Assembly: GCF_006716185.1 (NCBI RefSeq)
Contig: NZ_VFOP01000001.1
Location: forward strand, 1-64,000
Length of the DNA stretch: 64,000 nucleotides
Reading direction: 5' to 3'
Source: Ornithinicoccus hortensis
GTDB lineage: Bacteria > Actinomycetota > Actinomycetes > Actinomycetales > Dermatophilaceae
The position numbers and the translations under genes are program-made. How positions within the stretch are numbered: the stretch's first letter is position 1; each line of letters starts with the position of its first letter. A model generated the notes under the pieces. It saw nothing but the letters and a program-made list of their open reading frames with translations. It was not told where the DNA came from and made no database searches. This document shows positions 1-9,132 of the stretch, piece by piece.

Positions 1-1131
1 GAACTTGCGGCGAAGGCCCACCTGACCGTCAAGGTGCTGCCGACCCTCAACAAGTTGCTGGACGCCAACCCGCACGTCTCCGACCTGCGGGACATCAACC
101 TCGAGGACCTTCTCGGCCGTCGGGTGACCCAACTCGACCAGGGGGCGATCAGTGACCAACTCACCGGGAAGGTCGTGGTGGTCACCGGGGCGGGCGGCTC
201 GATCGGGTCGGAGCTCTGTCGCCAGATCCAGCGGTTCAACCCCGAGCGGCTGTTCCTGCTGGACCGCGACGAGTCCGCGCTGAACGCCACCCAGCTCTCG
301 CTGAAGGGGCGCGGATTCGTCGACGGGGACGACCTCCTCCTGACCGATATTCGGGATGCCGAGGCGGTCGACCGTGTCTTCACCCGGATCCGCCCCGACG
401 TCGTCTTCCACGCCGCAGCCCTCAAGCACCTCCCGATCCTCGAGCGGTTCCCCCGGGAGGCATGGACGGTCAACGTCCTCGGGACCCTCAACGTCCTCTC
501 GGCCTCGGCGGCCAACGGGGTCGGCACCTTCGTCAACGTCTCCACCGACAAGGCCGCCAACCCCACCTCGGTGCTCGGCTACACCAAGCGGGTCACCGAA
601 AGGATGACGGCGCACTACGCCGACTCCCACGCCGGCCGCTACGTCTCCGTCCGGTTCGGCAACGTCCTCGGATCTCGCGGCTCCGTCGTGCCGATCTTCA
701 CCGAGCAGATCCAGCGGGGTGGCCCTGTGACGATCACCCACCCCGAGGTCGAGCGCTACTTCATGCTCATCCCCGAGGCCTGCGAGTTGGTCATGCAGGC
801 GGCCTCGATGGAGACCGACGGTGACGTCCTCGTGCTCGACATGGGGACGCCGGTGAAGATCACCGAGGTCGCCCAGACGCTCATCAGCATGTCGGGCCGG
901 AGAGACATCGACATCGTCTACACGGGGCTGCGCCCTGCGGAGAAGATGTCGGAGGACCTCTATGGTGCGGCTGACCGCCGGGTCACGAGCCACCCGCTCG
1001 TCCTGTCGGTCGCCGTCCCCAGCCTCGACCCCCTCAACCTGCAACTGGTGGACCCCGCCAGCGTCGATGACCTCGTGGGGTGGCTGCGGGCCCGCTCGAT
1101 CCCCGTGGAGAACGTGATCCGCCAGGCATGA
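1..1131 (+). CDS. FlaA1/CapD-type nucleoside-diphosphate-sugar epimerase/dehydratase (5' end outside window)
   Basis: The frame is open from the first base, so the gene starts upstream of the window; a GTG at 34 is internal. The visible 376 residues contain the Rossmann glycine motif TGAGGSIGSELCRQ near visible residue 62, the STDKA motif and LGYTKR. This is the NAD(P)-dependent catalytic domain of the membrane-linked FlaA1/WbpM/CapD family, which modifies UDP-GlcNAc-type sugars before polymer assembly. Leu occupies the position of the Tyr in the YxxxK motif of soluble short forms, which resembles the WbpM-like long group where this residue is also replaced. The stop overlaps the next start (ATGA at 1128-1131), so the two genes are translationally coupled. 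The substrate cannot be read from sequence. Confidence 0.9.
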   Translation, partial: ELAAKAHLTVKVLPTLNKLLDANPHVSDLRDINLEDLLGRRVTQLDQGAISDQLTGKVVVVTGAGGSIGSELCRQIQRFNPERLFLLDRDESALNATQLSLKGRGFVDGDDLLLTDIRDAEAVDRVFTRIRPDVVFHAAALKHLPILERFPREAWTVNVLGTLNVLSASAANGVGTFVNVSTDKAANPTSVLGYTKRVTERMTAHYADSHAGRYVSVRFGNVLGSRGSVVPIFTEQIQRGGPVTITHPEVERYFMLIPEACELVMQAASMETDGDVLVLDMGTPVKITEVAQTLISMSGRRDIDIVYTGLRPAEKMSEDLYGAADRRVTSHPLVLSVAVPSLDPLNLQLVDPASVDDLVGWLRARSIPVENVIRQA

Positions 1132-1994
1132 CCAGGTGGGTCCTCCTGGCGCTGAGCACCGCCCTCGCGACGTCCGCGCTCGCGCCCGCCGTGCTGTCGG
1201 TCCTGCACCGGCACGGCGCTATGGACGTGCCCAACCACCGCTCGTCGCACACCGTCCCCACGATCCGGGGTGGGGGCATCGCCTGCCTGATCGCGATCGT
1301 GGTGTGTGCGGCCGGGGCTCACTGGCTGGGCATGGGAGTGCCGTGGTGGGCTCTGACGGCTGCCGTGGCCATGGCGCTCCTCGGCCTGGTGACCGACCTG
1401 TGGGACCTCCCCCCTCTACCCCGGCTGCTCCTCCAGGTCCTGACCGGTGCCGCGCTCGGTGCCGTCCTCGACGGCCCGGGAAGCCTGCTGCTCGGGGCGA
1501 TCGCCTTCCCCGTCCTGATCAACGCGGTGAACTTCATGGACGGCATCAACGGCATCACCGGGCTCACCGTCACCGCGTGGGCCACCATCACAGTGTGCTT
1601 CGGGCCCTCGCACGGCACCGCGGTGCTGCTCGTGCTCGCCGGGTCTGCCGCGGCGGGCTTCCTGCCGTGGAACGTACCCCACGCCCGGATGTTCCTCGGT
1701 GACTGCGGGAGCTACCTATTCGGCGCACTGATCGCGGCCAGTGTGGTCAACGACCGCGTCACTGGCGGGTCCGGGTGGCTGCTGCTCGCCCCGCTGCTGC
1801 CCTACCTGGCCGACACCGGAGTCACGTTGCTCCGTCGTGCGCTGCGGGGCGAGGACGTGACCCAGCCGCACCGGGAGCACCTGTACCAGCGGTTGGTCCA
1901 CAATCGCGGGTGGAGTCACACCCGCGTGGCACTGCTGTATGCCGGGCTGGCACTCGCCTGCGGGGCCGGGGCACACCTGCTTGCGAGCGTCTGA
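1128..1994 (+). CDS. WecA/TagO/MraY-like undecaprenyl-phosphate sugar-1-phosphate transferase
   Basis: This 288-residue polytopic membrane protein shows the family landmarks in order: a D-x-PNHRSSH segment with TIRGGG near residues 37-55, the NAVNFMDGINGITG loop near 130, and FLGDCGSYLFG near 190. In this family the aspartates bind Mg2+ and the enzyme moves a sugar-1-phosphate from a UDP-sugar to undecaprenyl phosphate, the first membrane step of teichoic acid or O-unit synthesis. The ATG at 1128 overlaps the stop of the upstream epimerase, which fits a shared sugar substrate. It converges on the LCP gene, with five bases between the stops. Confidence 0.9.
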   Translation: MTRWVLLALSTALATSALAPAVLSVLHRHGAMDVPNHRSSHTVPTIRGGGIACLIAIVVCAAGAHWLGMGVPWWALTAAVAMALLGLVTDLWDLPPLPRLLLQVLTGAALGAVLDGPGSLLLGAIAFPVLINAVNFMDGINGITGLTVTAWATITVCFGPSHGTAVLLVLAGSAAAGFLPWNVPHARMFLGDCGSYLFGALIAASVVNDRVTGGSGWLLLAPLLPYLADTGVTLLRRALRGEDVTQPHREHLYQRLVHNRGWSHTRVALLYAGLALACGAGAHLLASV

Positions 1995-1999
1995 GCCGT

Positions 2000-3148
2000 T
2001 CAGCCACCGGTGAGTGCGTAGGACGTCCCGTACTTGTCGACATAACTGGACAGGTCACCACGGCGCAGCGCGTCACCCAGTTCCTTCGTGCGACCGGAGT
2101 CGAGCACGTTGATGGATGCTCCGCCGTCGGTCATCCCGAAGTGGGACACCGGCACCATCAACGAGGTGATGTTCTCCGGATCGATGTCGGACGCCAGGTC
2201 CACCATCGTCATCAACTGCTCCAGCGTGAGGTCGCCGTCGATCTTGACGTTCTGGTAGAGCATCGGCAGGAGCTCCTGCAGTTTCTCGGGCTCCTCCTCC
2301 CGGATCTCGACCAGACGGTCCATCATGCCCACGAGCGCCGCCCGGTGCCGCTCGGTCCGGTCGAGGTCCCCCAGCGGCATCGTCTTGCGTTCCCGCACGT
2401 AGATCAGGCCGTCGGTGTTCTCCAGGAAGATCCTGCCCTCCTCGAACACGATCTGCCGCCCGGTGGACTCGACGGTGACTCTGGTCTCGTGGGTGTTGTC
2501 CACCCAGAAGCCCTCCATCCAACGGGTGAGCGCGATGAACATGTCGAAGTTGGTCTGGGCGACGAAGTCGATCTCCAGCCCACCCATCAGGTCCGACACG
2601 GTGTCCCTGGCCAACGGGATGCCACCCATGGCGTATGCCTCGTTGACCTTGTTCTTGCCGTGTCCAGGGATGTCGACATACGAGTCACGTGCGATCGAGA
2701 CGAGGTTGAGGTGCTCGCGGTCCGCCGAGAGCTGCACCAGCACCATGACGTCCGACCTGCCGCTGAAGTCGTTCTCCCGCGAGTCCGAGCCCAGGACGAG
2801 CGCAGTGACGACACCCTCGGGCAACTCCTCCGCCGAGCCAGGGGTCTCCTCGTCCGTGTCGTCTTCATCGGTCGTCGTAGGGTCGGCCGGCCGCTCGTCC
2901 TCTGTTGTCTCCACCGGTTGCGACTGGCTGGTCTCGCTGCCGTCGTCGGTCGCTGTCGCTGACCCACGCGTGGTCGGCGCACTATCCGAGGTTGTGGTCC
3001 CGACCGTAGGCGCCCGACGGGCCGTTGTGGGGGCGGCCAGGCCCTCGGTCCCTGTCGGGGTCGAGTTGTCGTCGTTGTCACCGCAGGCGGTCACCAGCCC
3101 GAGGCACAGGACGAGCACGAGGATGCCGAGTCGACGGGCAATGGTCAT
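2000..3148 (-). CDS. LytR-CpsA-Psr (LCP) family protein with lipoprotein signal
   Basis: This 382-residue protein starts at ATG 3148 behind a GGAG ribosome site. The N-terminus is a hydrophobic stretch ending in LVTAC, a lipobox with Cys22. A Thr/Ser/Glu-rich linker of roughly 80 residues follows, then the LCP domain: LGSDSR, RSDVM, SIARDSYVDIPG, KVNEAYAMGG and YVRERKTMPLGDLDR. The Arg and Asp residues of these motifs bind the polyprenyl pyrophosphate. LCP enzymes transfer finished glycopolymer from its lipid carrier to peptidoglycan outside the cell. Most LCP proteins have an N-terminal transmembrane helix, so lipid anchoring here is uncommon. It is the likely last step for a polymer made by the neighbouring genes. 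Confidence 0.92.
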   Translation of the reverse strand: MTIARRLGILVLVLCLGLVTACGDNDDNSTPTGTEGLAAPTTARRAPTVGTTTSDSAPTTRGSATATDDGSETSQSQPVETTEDERPADPTTTDEDDTDEETPGSAEELPEGVVTALVLGSDSRENDFSGRSDVMVLVQLSADREHLNLVSIARDSYVDIPGHGKNKVNEAYAMGGIPLARDTVSDLMGGLEIDFVAQTNFDMFIALTRWMEGFWVDNTHETRVTVESTGRQIVFEEGRIFLENTDGLIYVRERKTMPLGDLDRTERHRAALVGMMDRLVEIREEEPEKLQELLPMLYQNVKIDGDLTLEQLMTMVDLASDIDPENITSLMVPVSHFGMTDGGASINVLDSGRTKELGDALRRGDLSSYVDKYGTSYALTGG

Positions 3149-3250
3149 CGGATCTCCTTCACGCCGAGAGGGCAAGCCAGCTTTTGCGGCTAACAGTGAA
3201 CCACGCCAACCGTTCCACGACGTGGGCCCGGAACCATTTCGACTGGCACA

Positions 3251-4159
3251 ATGGCCCGCATGACGACGCGCCGGGTGTTGGGGGCAGCCCTGGGATTCGG
3301 CTTCATCATCCTCAACATCGCAATCATTGCCCTGGTCGTGATCTCGACCTCGCAGCGAGGCTGGTCCGGGCTGCTGGGCCGCGAAACGACCGAGACCGCG
3401 GCGACAGCGGCACCAACCACGCCGCCATCCAGCCCCACCACTCCCTCGCCGACCGACGCCACGCCCTCGAGCACTCGTAGCGGGGACACCACACCGACGA
3501 CCGCCAGCCCCACCACGACACCCGAGCCGGAACCCGAGCCAACTCTGGCAGAGCGGTATGCCGACGGCGAGGCCCTCACCGTGGTCGTGCTGGGGGACCA
3601 GACCGGCGTGGACCCCGCGGACTGGGTGCTGGCCTGGGCGCGACAGTTGTCGGGCGCGCACGCCGTGGAGGTCTACGCCACCTCGACGGGCGACCCCACG
3701 CTCTATCTCGGACCCGAGACTCTCGGCCTGGGTGAGCCCCGGATCACCCTCTACAACGCCAGCCACATCGGCAATACACCGGGCTACGCGGCCAACCGAC
3801 TAGGGGCACTCCTGCCCGAGGACCCGGATGTAGTGCTCCTCAACTTCGGTCGCTCCAACGACCAGGAGGACATCACCGACGAGCTCCAGACGCTGTGGGA
3901 ATCCCTGACGCAGGACCGCGACCTGGACACTCGCGTCGTGATCCAGCCGCCCCGACAGGACGGCCAGCCTCCCTTGGACGAGCTGACACGGCAGTGGACA
4001 GAGGACAGCGACGCGGAGACGATCGACGTGGCAGCCGTGTTCGAGGAAGAGGGCATCGTATGGTCCACCGTCTCGGTCCGCGACCCGTTGTCGGTCAACA
4101 TCTATGGCGCGGGCCGGTGGGCGGAGATCGTGCAGTCCGAGCTGCTGGGCGGCGAGTAG
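3251..4159 (+). CDS. Membrane-anchored extracellular protein, possible SGNH-hydrolase-like domain
   Basis: This 302-residue protein has one N-terminal transmembrane segment (about residues 10-32), a Thr/Pro/Ser-rich linker of about 60 residues, and a globular domain starting near 105 with VVVLGDQTG and later NFGRSND. The pattern 'strand-G-D-x' followed by an N-containing block is reminiscent of SGNH/GDSL folds, but the nucleophile Ser is not in the usual place, so catalysis is doubtful. A second in-frame ATG at 3260 is an alternative start. It is divergent from the LCP gene and sits 13 bases before a transferase, so a role at the cell surface in the same pathway is inferred. Confidence 0.7.
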   Translation: MARMTTRRVLGAALGFGFIILNIAIIALVVISTSQRGWSGLLGRETTETAATAAPTTPPSSPTTPSPTDATPSSTRSGDTTPTTASPTTTPEPEPEPTLAERYADGEALTVVVLGDQTGVDPADWVLAWARQLSGAHAVEVYATSTGDPTLYLGPETLGLGEPRITLYNASHIGNTPGYAANRLGALLPEDPDVVLLNFGRSNDQEDITDELQTLWESLTQDRDLDTRVVIQPPRQDGQPPLDELTRQWTEDSDAETIDVAAVFEEEGIVWSTVSVRDPLSVNIYGAGRWAEIVQSELLGGE

Positions 4160-4172
4160 ACAGGATGGCGTC

Positions 4173-6050
4173 ATGGGTCACACCCTGAGTTCAGTCCGCA
4201 CCCAGCTCTGGCACCTCCGCAAGGGCGGCATCCGCCAGTGGCGGACGAACCGGGCGCGGGTGCGCGCGGTCGGCGGGCCCATCCCGACCCCCGCACGGGA
4301 GGAAGCCGTCAGCCTCAGCCGCGACCGGCAGGTGACGGAGTGGCCCCTCCCAGAGCGGCCCCCACGGCGCACGCTGCGCGTCGGCGTGATTCTGGACGAC
4401 TTCAGCGAGCTGGCCTTCGGCTACGAGTGGGACCAGACCGCGCTGACGCCCAGCGGATGGCGCGAGGAGATGTCCTCACCACCCGACCTGCTCTTCGTCG
4501 AGTCGGCCTGGGCCGGCAGCGGTGGCGCGTGGCGCTACGCCCTCACGGGTCCCAACGCACCGAGCCAGGCACTGCGTGACCTCGTGGCATGGTGCCGCGA
4601 CCAGGATGTGCCCACGGTCTTTTGGAACAAGGAAGACCCGGTGCACTTCGAGGACTTCATCGACACGGCATCCCTGTTTGACCACGTGCTCACCACCGAC
4701 GACGCAGTGGTGGCCGACTACCAGGCACGGCTCGGGCATGAGCGGGTCTCGGTCATGCCCTTCGGGGCGGCCTCCTGGGTGCACAACCCCATGCGACCCG
4801 CCGGGCACGCCCGGCGCGACGTGGCCTTCGCGGGCACCTACTTCGCGCACAAGTACCCGGAGCGCCGCGAGCAGATGGAGTTGCTCATCGGCGCCGCCGC
4901 TGCCGTGTCGCGCCGACTACCGACCGGGCTCGAGATCTTCTCGCGTTTCCGGGGTGGGGACGAGCGATACCAGTTCCCCTCCCCCATGGACGAGTACGTC
5001 GTCGGCTCGCTGTCCTACCGGCAGATGCTGACCGCCTACCGGGAGTTCAAGGCCTTCCTCAACGTCAACTCGGTCACCTCAAGCAAGACCATGTGCCCCC
5101 GGCGCGTGCTGGAACTCGCCGCCTGCGCGACCCCTGTGGTCTCCACCCCCGCGCCTGCCATCGCCGAGATCTTCCCGCCGGACGAAGTTCTCACTGTCAC
5201 CGAACGGGACCAGGCCGAGTGGACCATCCGCGCACTGGCCGGCAACGTCGAGTGGGGAGACCGGCTCGGTCACCTCGCTGCCCGCCGGGTGCTCGCCTCC
5301 CACACCTACCGCCACCGCGTCGACGGCCTGCTCGAGGCGGTGGGGCTGGCCCAGCACCGGGTCGAGGACCCGAGCATCTCGGTCATCTGCTCCACGAGGC
5401 GGCCCGAGCACCTCCGAGCCCTCGTGCAGACCGTCGCGAAGCAGCGGGAGGTCAGCCCCCAACTCGTGCTGCTCACCCACGGCTTCGAGCCCGACTTCGA
5501 CGTGCGTACTGAGGCCGTGGCTCTCGGCCTCACGGACGTGGTCCTCATCACCGCCCGGGCGGAGGTATCCCTCGGGCAGTGCCTGAACCAGTGCATCGAC
5601 GCAGCCGATGGCCAGGTGGTCGCCAAGATGGACGATGACGACCTCTACTCCGAGCACTACCTCGCCGACCAGCTCCGCGCGCTCGACTTCTCCGGGGCCG
5701 ACGTGGTGGGCAAGCACGCCCATCACATGCTGATCACCGACATGGACGCCCTGGTACTGCGCTTCGGCACGATGGAGAGCCGGTTTACCCACCTCGTCAT
5801 GGGCCCCACCCTGGTGATGCCCCGAGACGTCGCGTCGGAGTTCCGGTTCGCCGACCGGACGAGGGGCGAGGACACTGACCTTCTGGGCAGGATTGTCGCC
5901 GCCGGGGGCAAGGTCTACGCCTCGGACCGCTACGGGTTCGTGCAGGTGCGCCGACCCGACGGGCACACCTGGGACGCCAGCCACATGGAACTGCTAGCCA
6001 ACGGCCGGGTCGTGGCCTACGGATCCTCCGTCGAGCACGTCCTGATCTGA
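4173..6050 (+). CDS. Two-domain glycosyltransferase (CgeB-like GT plus GT2)
   Basis: The 625-residue product is placed at ATG 4173, with AGGA eight bases upstream; earlier in-frame codons would run into the preceding gene. Residues from about 70 to 395 resemble the CgeB-type glycosyltransferase fold: DDF near the start, FWNKEDP, a conserved FAGTYF and a C-terminal PRRVLELAACATPVV donor-binding block. From about residue 405 a GT2 domain begins (ISVICSTRR), with KMDDDDLYSEHY as the DxD-type metal site. Two catalytic domains in one chain suggest addition of two sugars, or a processive step. The next gene follows after 13 bases, so they probably share a transcript. Confidence 0.88.
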   Translation: MGHTLSSVRTQLWHLRKGGIRQWRTNRARVRAVGGPIPTPAREEAVSLSRDRQVTEWPLPERPPRRTLRVGVILDDFSELAFGYEWDQTALTPSGWREEMSSPPDLLFVESAWAGSGGAWRYALTGPNAPSQALRDLVAWCRDQDVPTVFWNKEDPVHFEDFIDTASLFDHVLTTDDAVVADYQARLGHERVSVMPFGAASWVHNPMRPAGHARRDVAFAGTYFAHKYPERREQMELLIGAAAAVSRRLPTGLEIFSRFRGGDERYQFPSPMDEYVVGSLSYRQMLTAYREFKAFLNVNSVTSSKTMCPRRVLELAACATPVVSTPAPAIAEIFPPDEVLTVTERDQAEWTIRALAGNVEWGDRLGHLAARRVLASHTYRHRVDGLLEAVGLAQHRVEDPSISVICSTRRPEHLRALVQTVAKQREVSPQLVLLTHGFEPDFDVRTEAVALGLTDVVLITARAEVSLGQCLNQCIDAADGQVVAKMDDDDLYSEHYLADQLRALDFSGADVVGKHAHHMLITDMDALVLRFGTMESRFTHLVMGPTLVMPRDVASEFRFADRTRGEDTDLLGRIVAAGGKVYASDRYGFVQVRRPDGHTWDASHMELLANGRVVAYGSSVEHVLI

Positions 6051-6063
6051 GCGCAGCAGGCTC

Positions 6064-9000
6064 ATGGATCCGGCACACGCAGCGCGCAAACTGGCTGGCG
6101 CGACCGTCCGCCGCTTCCGCAAGCCGACGGTGTCCGTGGTGATGCCCTGCCGGGACGGGGGCACACTCCTCGAGCCGGCCATCCGTAGTGTCCTCAACCA
6201 GGACCTGCGCGACCTGGAACTGATCGTCGTGGACGACGGTTCCACCGACGACTCGGTAGCGACCGTCAAGCGTCTCGCTGCCCGAGACCGTCGTGTCCGA
6301 TATCTCAGCACGGGCGGTGACGGGCGGGGCCCGGGCAGGGCCCGCAATCTCGGAGTCGCAGCGGCCAAAGGGCGCTTCCTGGCCTTCGCAGACGCAGACG
6401 ATCAGGTCCTCCCGGGCGCCTACAGCGCCATGTCAGCGGCACTGCGCCGCCGCGGCGTCGACATGGTCGTGGGCGGCTACCAGCGGCATGGGGCCGACGG
6501 CAAGCACCGGCCGCGCCTGGTGGAACGCATCCACGAGAAGGATCTCCCTGCGGTCGATGTCGAGGCCTGCCCACAGGTGCTCGACGAGGTCGTGATCTGG
6601 AACCGACTGTTCCGCATGTCCTTCTGGAAGCGCCACGTCGGTCCGTTCTCAGAGGAGGGCAACTACGAGGACCGTGAGCCTGCCCTGCGAGCCGCGCTGA
6701 ATGCCCGGCAATTCAGCCTGCTCGCGCGCGACGTGTACTCGTGGCGGCTTCCCGATGGTCGGCAGACCCGGTCCCAGCAGAAGGAGAACCTGTCTGACCT
6801 GCGCGAGCGGTTCGCCGTGGCCCGACGTGAGGTCGCGCTGCTCGAGAAGTCGCAACCGGTGGCACAGGCCCAGGTGTGGGCCAGGCTGCTGGGCAGCGAC
6901 CTCGGGCTGTATGCCGTCCACGTCCCGTCCGCTGACGATGCCTACTGGGAACAGTTCAGCGCCATGGCGGGGTGGCTGGCGAAGCGGGCACCCAAGGAAG
7001 TGTGGGCCTCTGTCCCTGTGTGGGAGCGCCTCCTGGCGAACTGTGCGGCGGCGGGCGTGCGGGGCGACGTCGAAGAGATCCTCGGCACCCGAGCCGAGGA
7101 CACTTCGGCGGTCCCACTCACCGTCGTGGACGGCACGACCCTCCAAGCCGATCTCGAGGTCGTGGAACGGTTGCGAACTCCGCTGGCTCCATCGCTGATG
7201 GTGGTTCCTCCCGAGATGGTTCACGCGGTCGGCGGCATCCAACGAACGGAGTGGGTCTCCTCCGACGAGGTGCAGATCGACGGTTACGCCTACGTGCCGG
7301 GGCTGGCAGGCGACACCGAAGGACTCACAATCCGGGTCCTTCAAAAGGACGCCCTGCAGGCGCACGAACTGCCGCTTGAGGCCAGGACCGACGACACCAT
7401 TGACATCGAGTCTGGAGACCCGTGGCGCTCGTACCGCACCGGCGGCTTCACTGTGCGAGCACCCGCATCATCATGGCAACCCGTTCCCGGCCCGCCCAGG
7501 GACCTGACGCTCGAGGTCCACCTGACGTGGAAAGGGGCGCGTTGGAGGGTGCCACTCTCGCTCACCCTCCCCCCAGCGGATCCTGCCGACCTCGGGGGCG
7601 ACGCGGCGTCGACGGCCAGCGATTCTGCCCACGTCCTGATCGACGACGTACAAGTTGACGGCGCCGGCATCGTGCTCTCGGGCACGACGGGCCCGGGGAC
7701 TCCAGAGCTGCGAGTCGGGTTGGTCACCTCCTCGCGAGAGTTCGCCTCCGCGGCCACCCCTGAGGAGGACGGTACCTTCCAGGCGACGCTGAGGGTGACG
7801 GACGGCGCGGCACTCCCCAGCGACGGCTACTTCGTCAGGTGGGCCGCCAACGGTGGCCCACTGTCCGGGTGGGCACGGCCGGGAGTCGCGCTCCGCGAGG
7901 GGCCGATCGAGTCCAACAGCCCGATCCAGCGCATCACAGCCCGGTGGCATCCCGGCACCACGGCCGTCTCGGTCACCGTGAGCCCCCCGCTGTCACTCAG
8001 CGAGCGATCGCGTCTGGGCCAACGTCGTCTGCGGGAGGTCTACCGGACTGCGCCACTAGAGCGGGCCGTGCTCTTGGAGGCATTCAATGGCAAGACGTGT
8101 GGAGACAACCCTGGGGCGATCGCCGGGGGGTTGCGGGAGGCGGGCGTCGACGTGCCCCTCTATTGGTCGGTGCGCGACCTGTCAGTGCCCGTTCCTGAGG
8201 GCGGGACGCCACTGGTGATCGGCTCGGAGGACTGGCACCGGGTGCTGTCGACCGCCACCGTGCTGATAAACAACAACAACTTCCCGCACTGGTTCACCAA
8301 GCGCCCTGGGCAGTTCTACCTGCAGACATGGCACGGCACACCGATCAAACGGCTTCTCTGGGACCTCCCACCTGGTCGCGTCCCCCTGACCTACCGCCGG
8401 CTCATGCGTCGGCAGGTGCCAATGTGGGATCTTCTCCTCGCGCAAACGAATGCAGCCGAGCGGGACCTACGGTCCGGGCTCGGGTACACCGGCCCGGTCC
8501 TGGTCACCGAGCAGCCCCGAAACGCCGTCCTGGCCGAGGGCGAAGCAGCACGCCAACGGGCGCGGGCCCACTACGGCATCCCGGCCGACGCGCGCGTGAT
8601 CCTCTATGCACCCACTTGGCGGGAGCCTGACCGCACGGCCGCTCGGGCGGGCACGTGGACAGATGCGCTCGATGTCGAGCAACTCGCTGTCACCACCGAC
8701 GCCTGGGTGTTGGTCCGCAGCCACCACCTCAGCCGTCGCGCACCCGTAGGCGAGGCACGCGTGATCGACGTGAGTTCGCACCCGCAGGTGGAGGAGTTGA
8801 TGCTGGCCGCCGACGTGCTCGTGAGCGACTACTCTTCGATCCTCCACGACTGGTCCCTGCTGGGGCGACCGGCCATGCTGTTCACCCCCGACTTGGCTCA
8901 CTACCGCGACGCTGAGCGCGGGTTCTACGGCGGTTGGCCAGGCTCGGCCTCCTGGCCCCTGTCCACCGATGAGGCCGAGCTCGGGGAGCTGGTGCTCACC

Positions 9001-9120
9001 GCCCTCGAAGTACCTCCGACACTGCGCGAGTCATGGGCCGACTCACGGGTCACTGAAGGGTGTCGCGAGGTAGTCGCTCGTGTCATTTGCTGTATAGGCG
9101 ACGCAGAATCTGAGATTTAG
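6064..9120 (+). CDS. GT2 glycosyltransferase fused to CDP-glycerol glycerophosphotransferase
   Basis: The product has 1018 residues. Residues 20-250 are a GT2 domain (VSVVMPCRDGG, IVVDDGSTDDS, ADADDQ). A middle region of beta-rich character follows. The last ~400 residues are a TagB/TagF-type domain with FLQ/YLQTWHGTPIKR, ILYAPTWR, SHH and DVLVSDYSSILHDW. Such domains transfer glycerol-phosphate (or related polyol phosphate) from CDP-alcohols to a growing chain at the inner membrane face. A paralogue of the C-terminal half is broken at 22515-23940 and a longer relative lies at 18392-22042. The last dozen residues (VICCIGDAESEI) end just 12 bases before an IS end and may not be native. Confidence 0.9.
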   Translation: MDPAHAARKLAGATVRRFRKPTVSVVMPCRDGGTLLEPAIRSVLNQDLRDLELIVVDDGSTDDSVATVKRLAARDRRVRYLSTGGDGRGPGRARNLGVAAAKGRFLAFADADDQVLPGAYSAMSAALRRRGVDMVVGGYQRHGADGKHRPRLVERIHEKDLPAVDVEACPQVLDEVVIWNRLFRMSFWKRHVGPFSEEGNYEDREPALRAALNARQFSLLARDVYSWRLPDGRQTRSQQKENLSDLRERFAVARREVALLEKSQPVAQAQVWARLLGSDLGLYAVHVPSADDAYWEQFSAMAGWLAKRAPKEVWASVPVWERLLANCAAAGVRGDVEEILGTRAEDTSAVPLTVVDGTTLQADLEVVERLRTPLAPSLMVVPPEMVHAVGGIQRTEWVSSDEVQIDGYAYVPGLAGDTEGLTIRVLQKDALQAHELPLEARTDDTIDIESGDPWRSYRTGGFTVRAPASSWQPVPGPPRDLTLEVHLTWKGARWRVPLSLTLPPADPADLGGDAASTASDSAHVLIDDVQVDGAGIVLSGTTGPGTPELRVGLVTSSREFASAATPEEDGTFQATLRVTDGAALPSDGYFVRWAANGGPLSGWARPGVALREGPIESNSPIQRITARWHPGTTAVSVTVSPPLSLSERSRLGQRRLREVYRTAPLERAVLLEAFNGKTCGDNPGAIAGGLREAGVDVPLYWSVRDLSVPVPEGGTPLVIGSEDWHRVLSTATVLINNNNFPHWFTKRPGQFYLQTWHGTPIKRLLWDLPPGRVPLTYRRLMRRQVPMWDLLLAQTNAAERDLRSGLGYTGPVLVTEQPRNAVLAEGEAARQRARAHYGIPADARVILYAPTWREPDRTAARAGTWTDALDVEQLAVTTDAWVLVRSHHLSRRAPVGEARVIDVSSHPQVEELMLAADVLVSDYSSILHDWSLLGRPAMLFTPDLAHYRDAERGFYGGWPGSASWPLSTDEAELGELVLTALEVPPTLRESWADSRVTEGCREVVARVICCIGDAESEI

Positions 9121-9132
9121 GCGAACTTTCGG

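Noticed and set aside
1775-2962. Long plus-strand frame opposite the LCP gene
   Set aside because: It is a shadow of the minus-strand LCP gene; composition is Arg/Pro/His-rich with no family motifs and no ribosome site.
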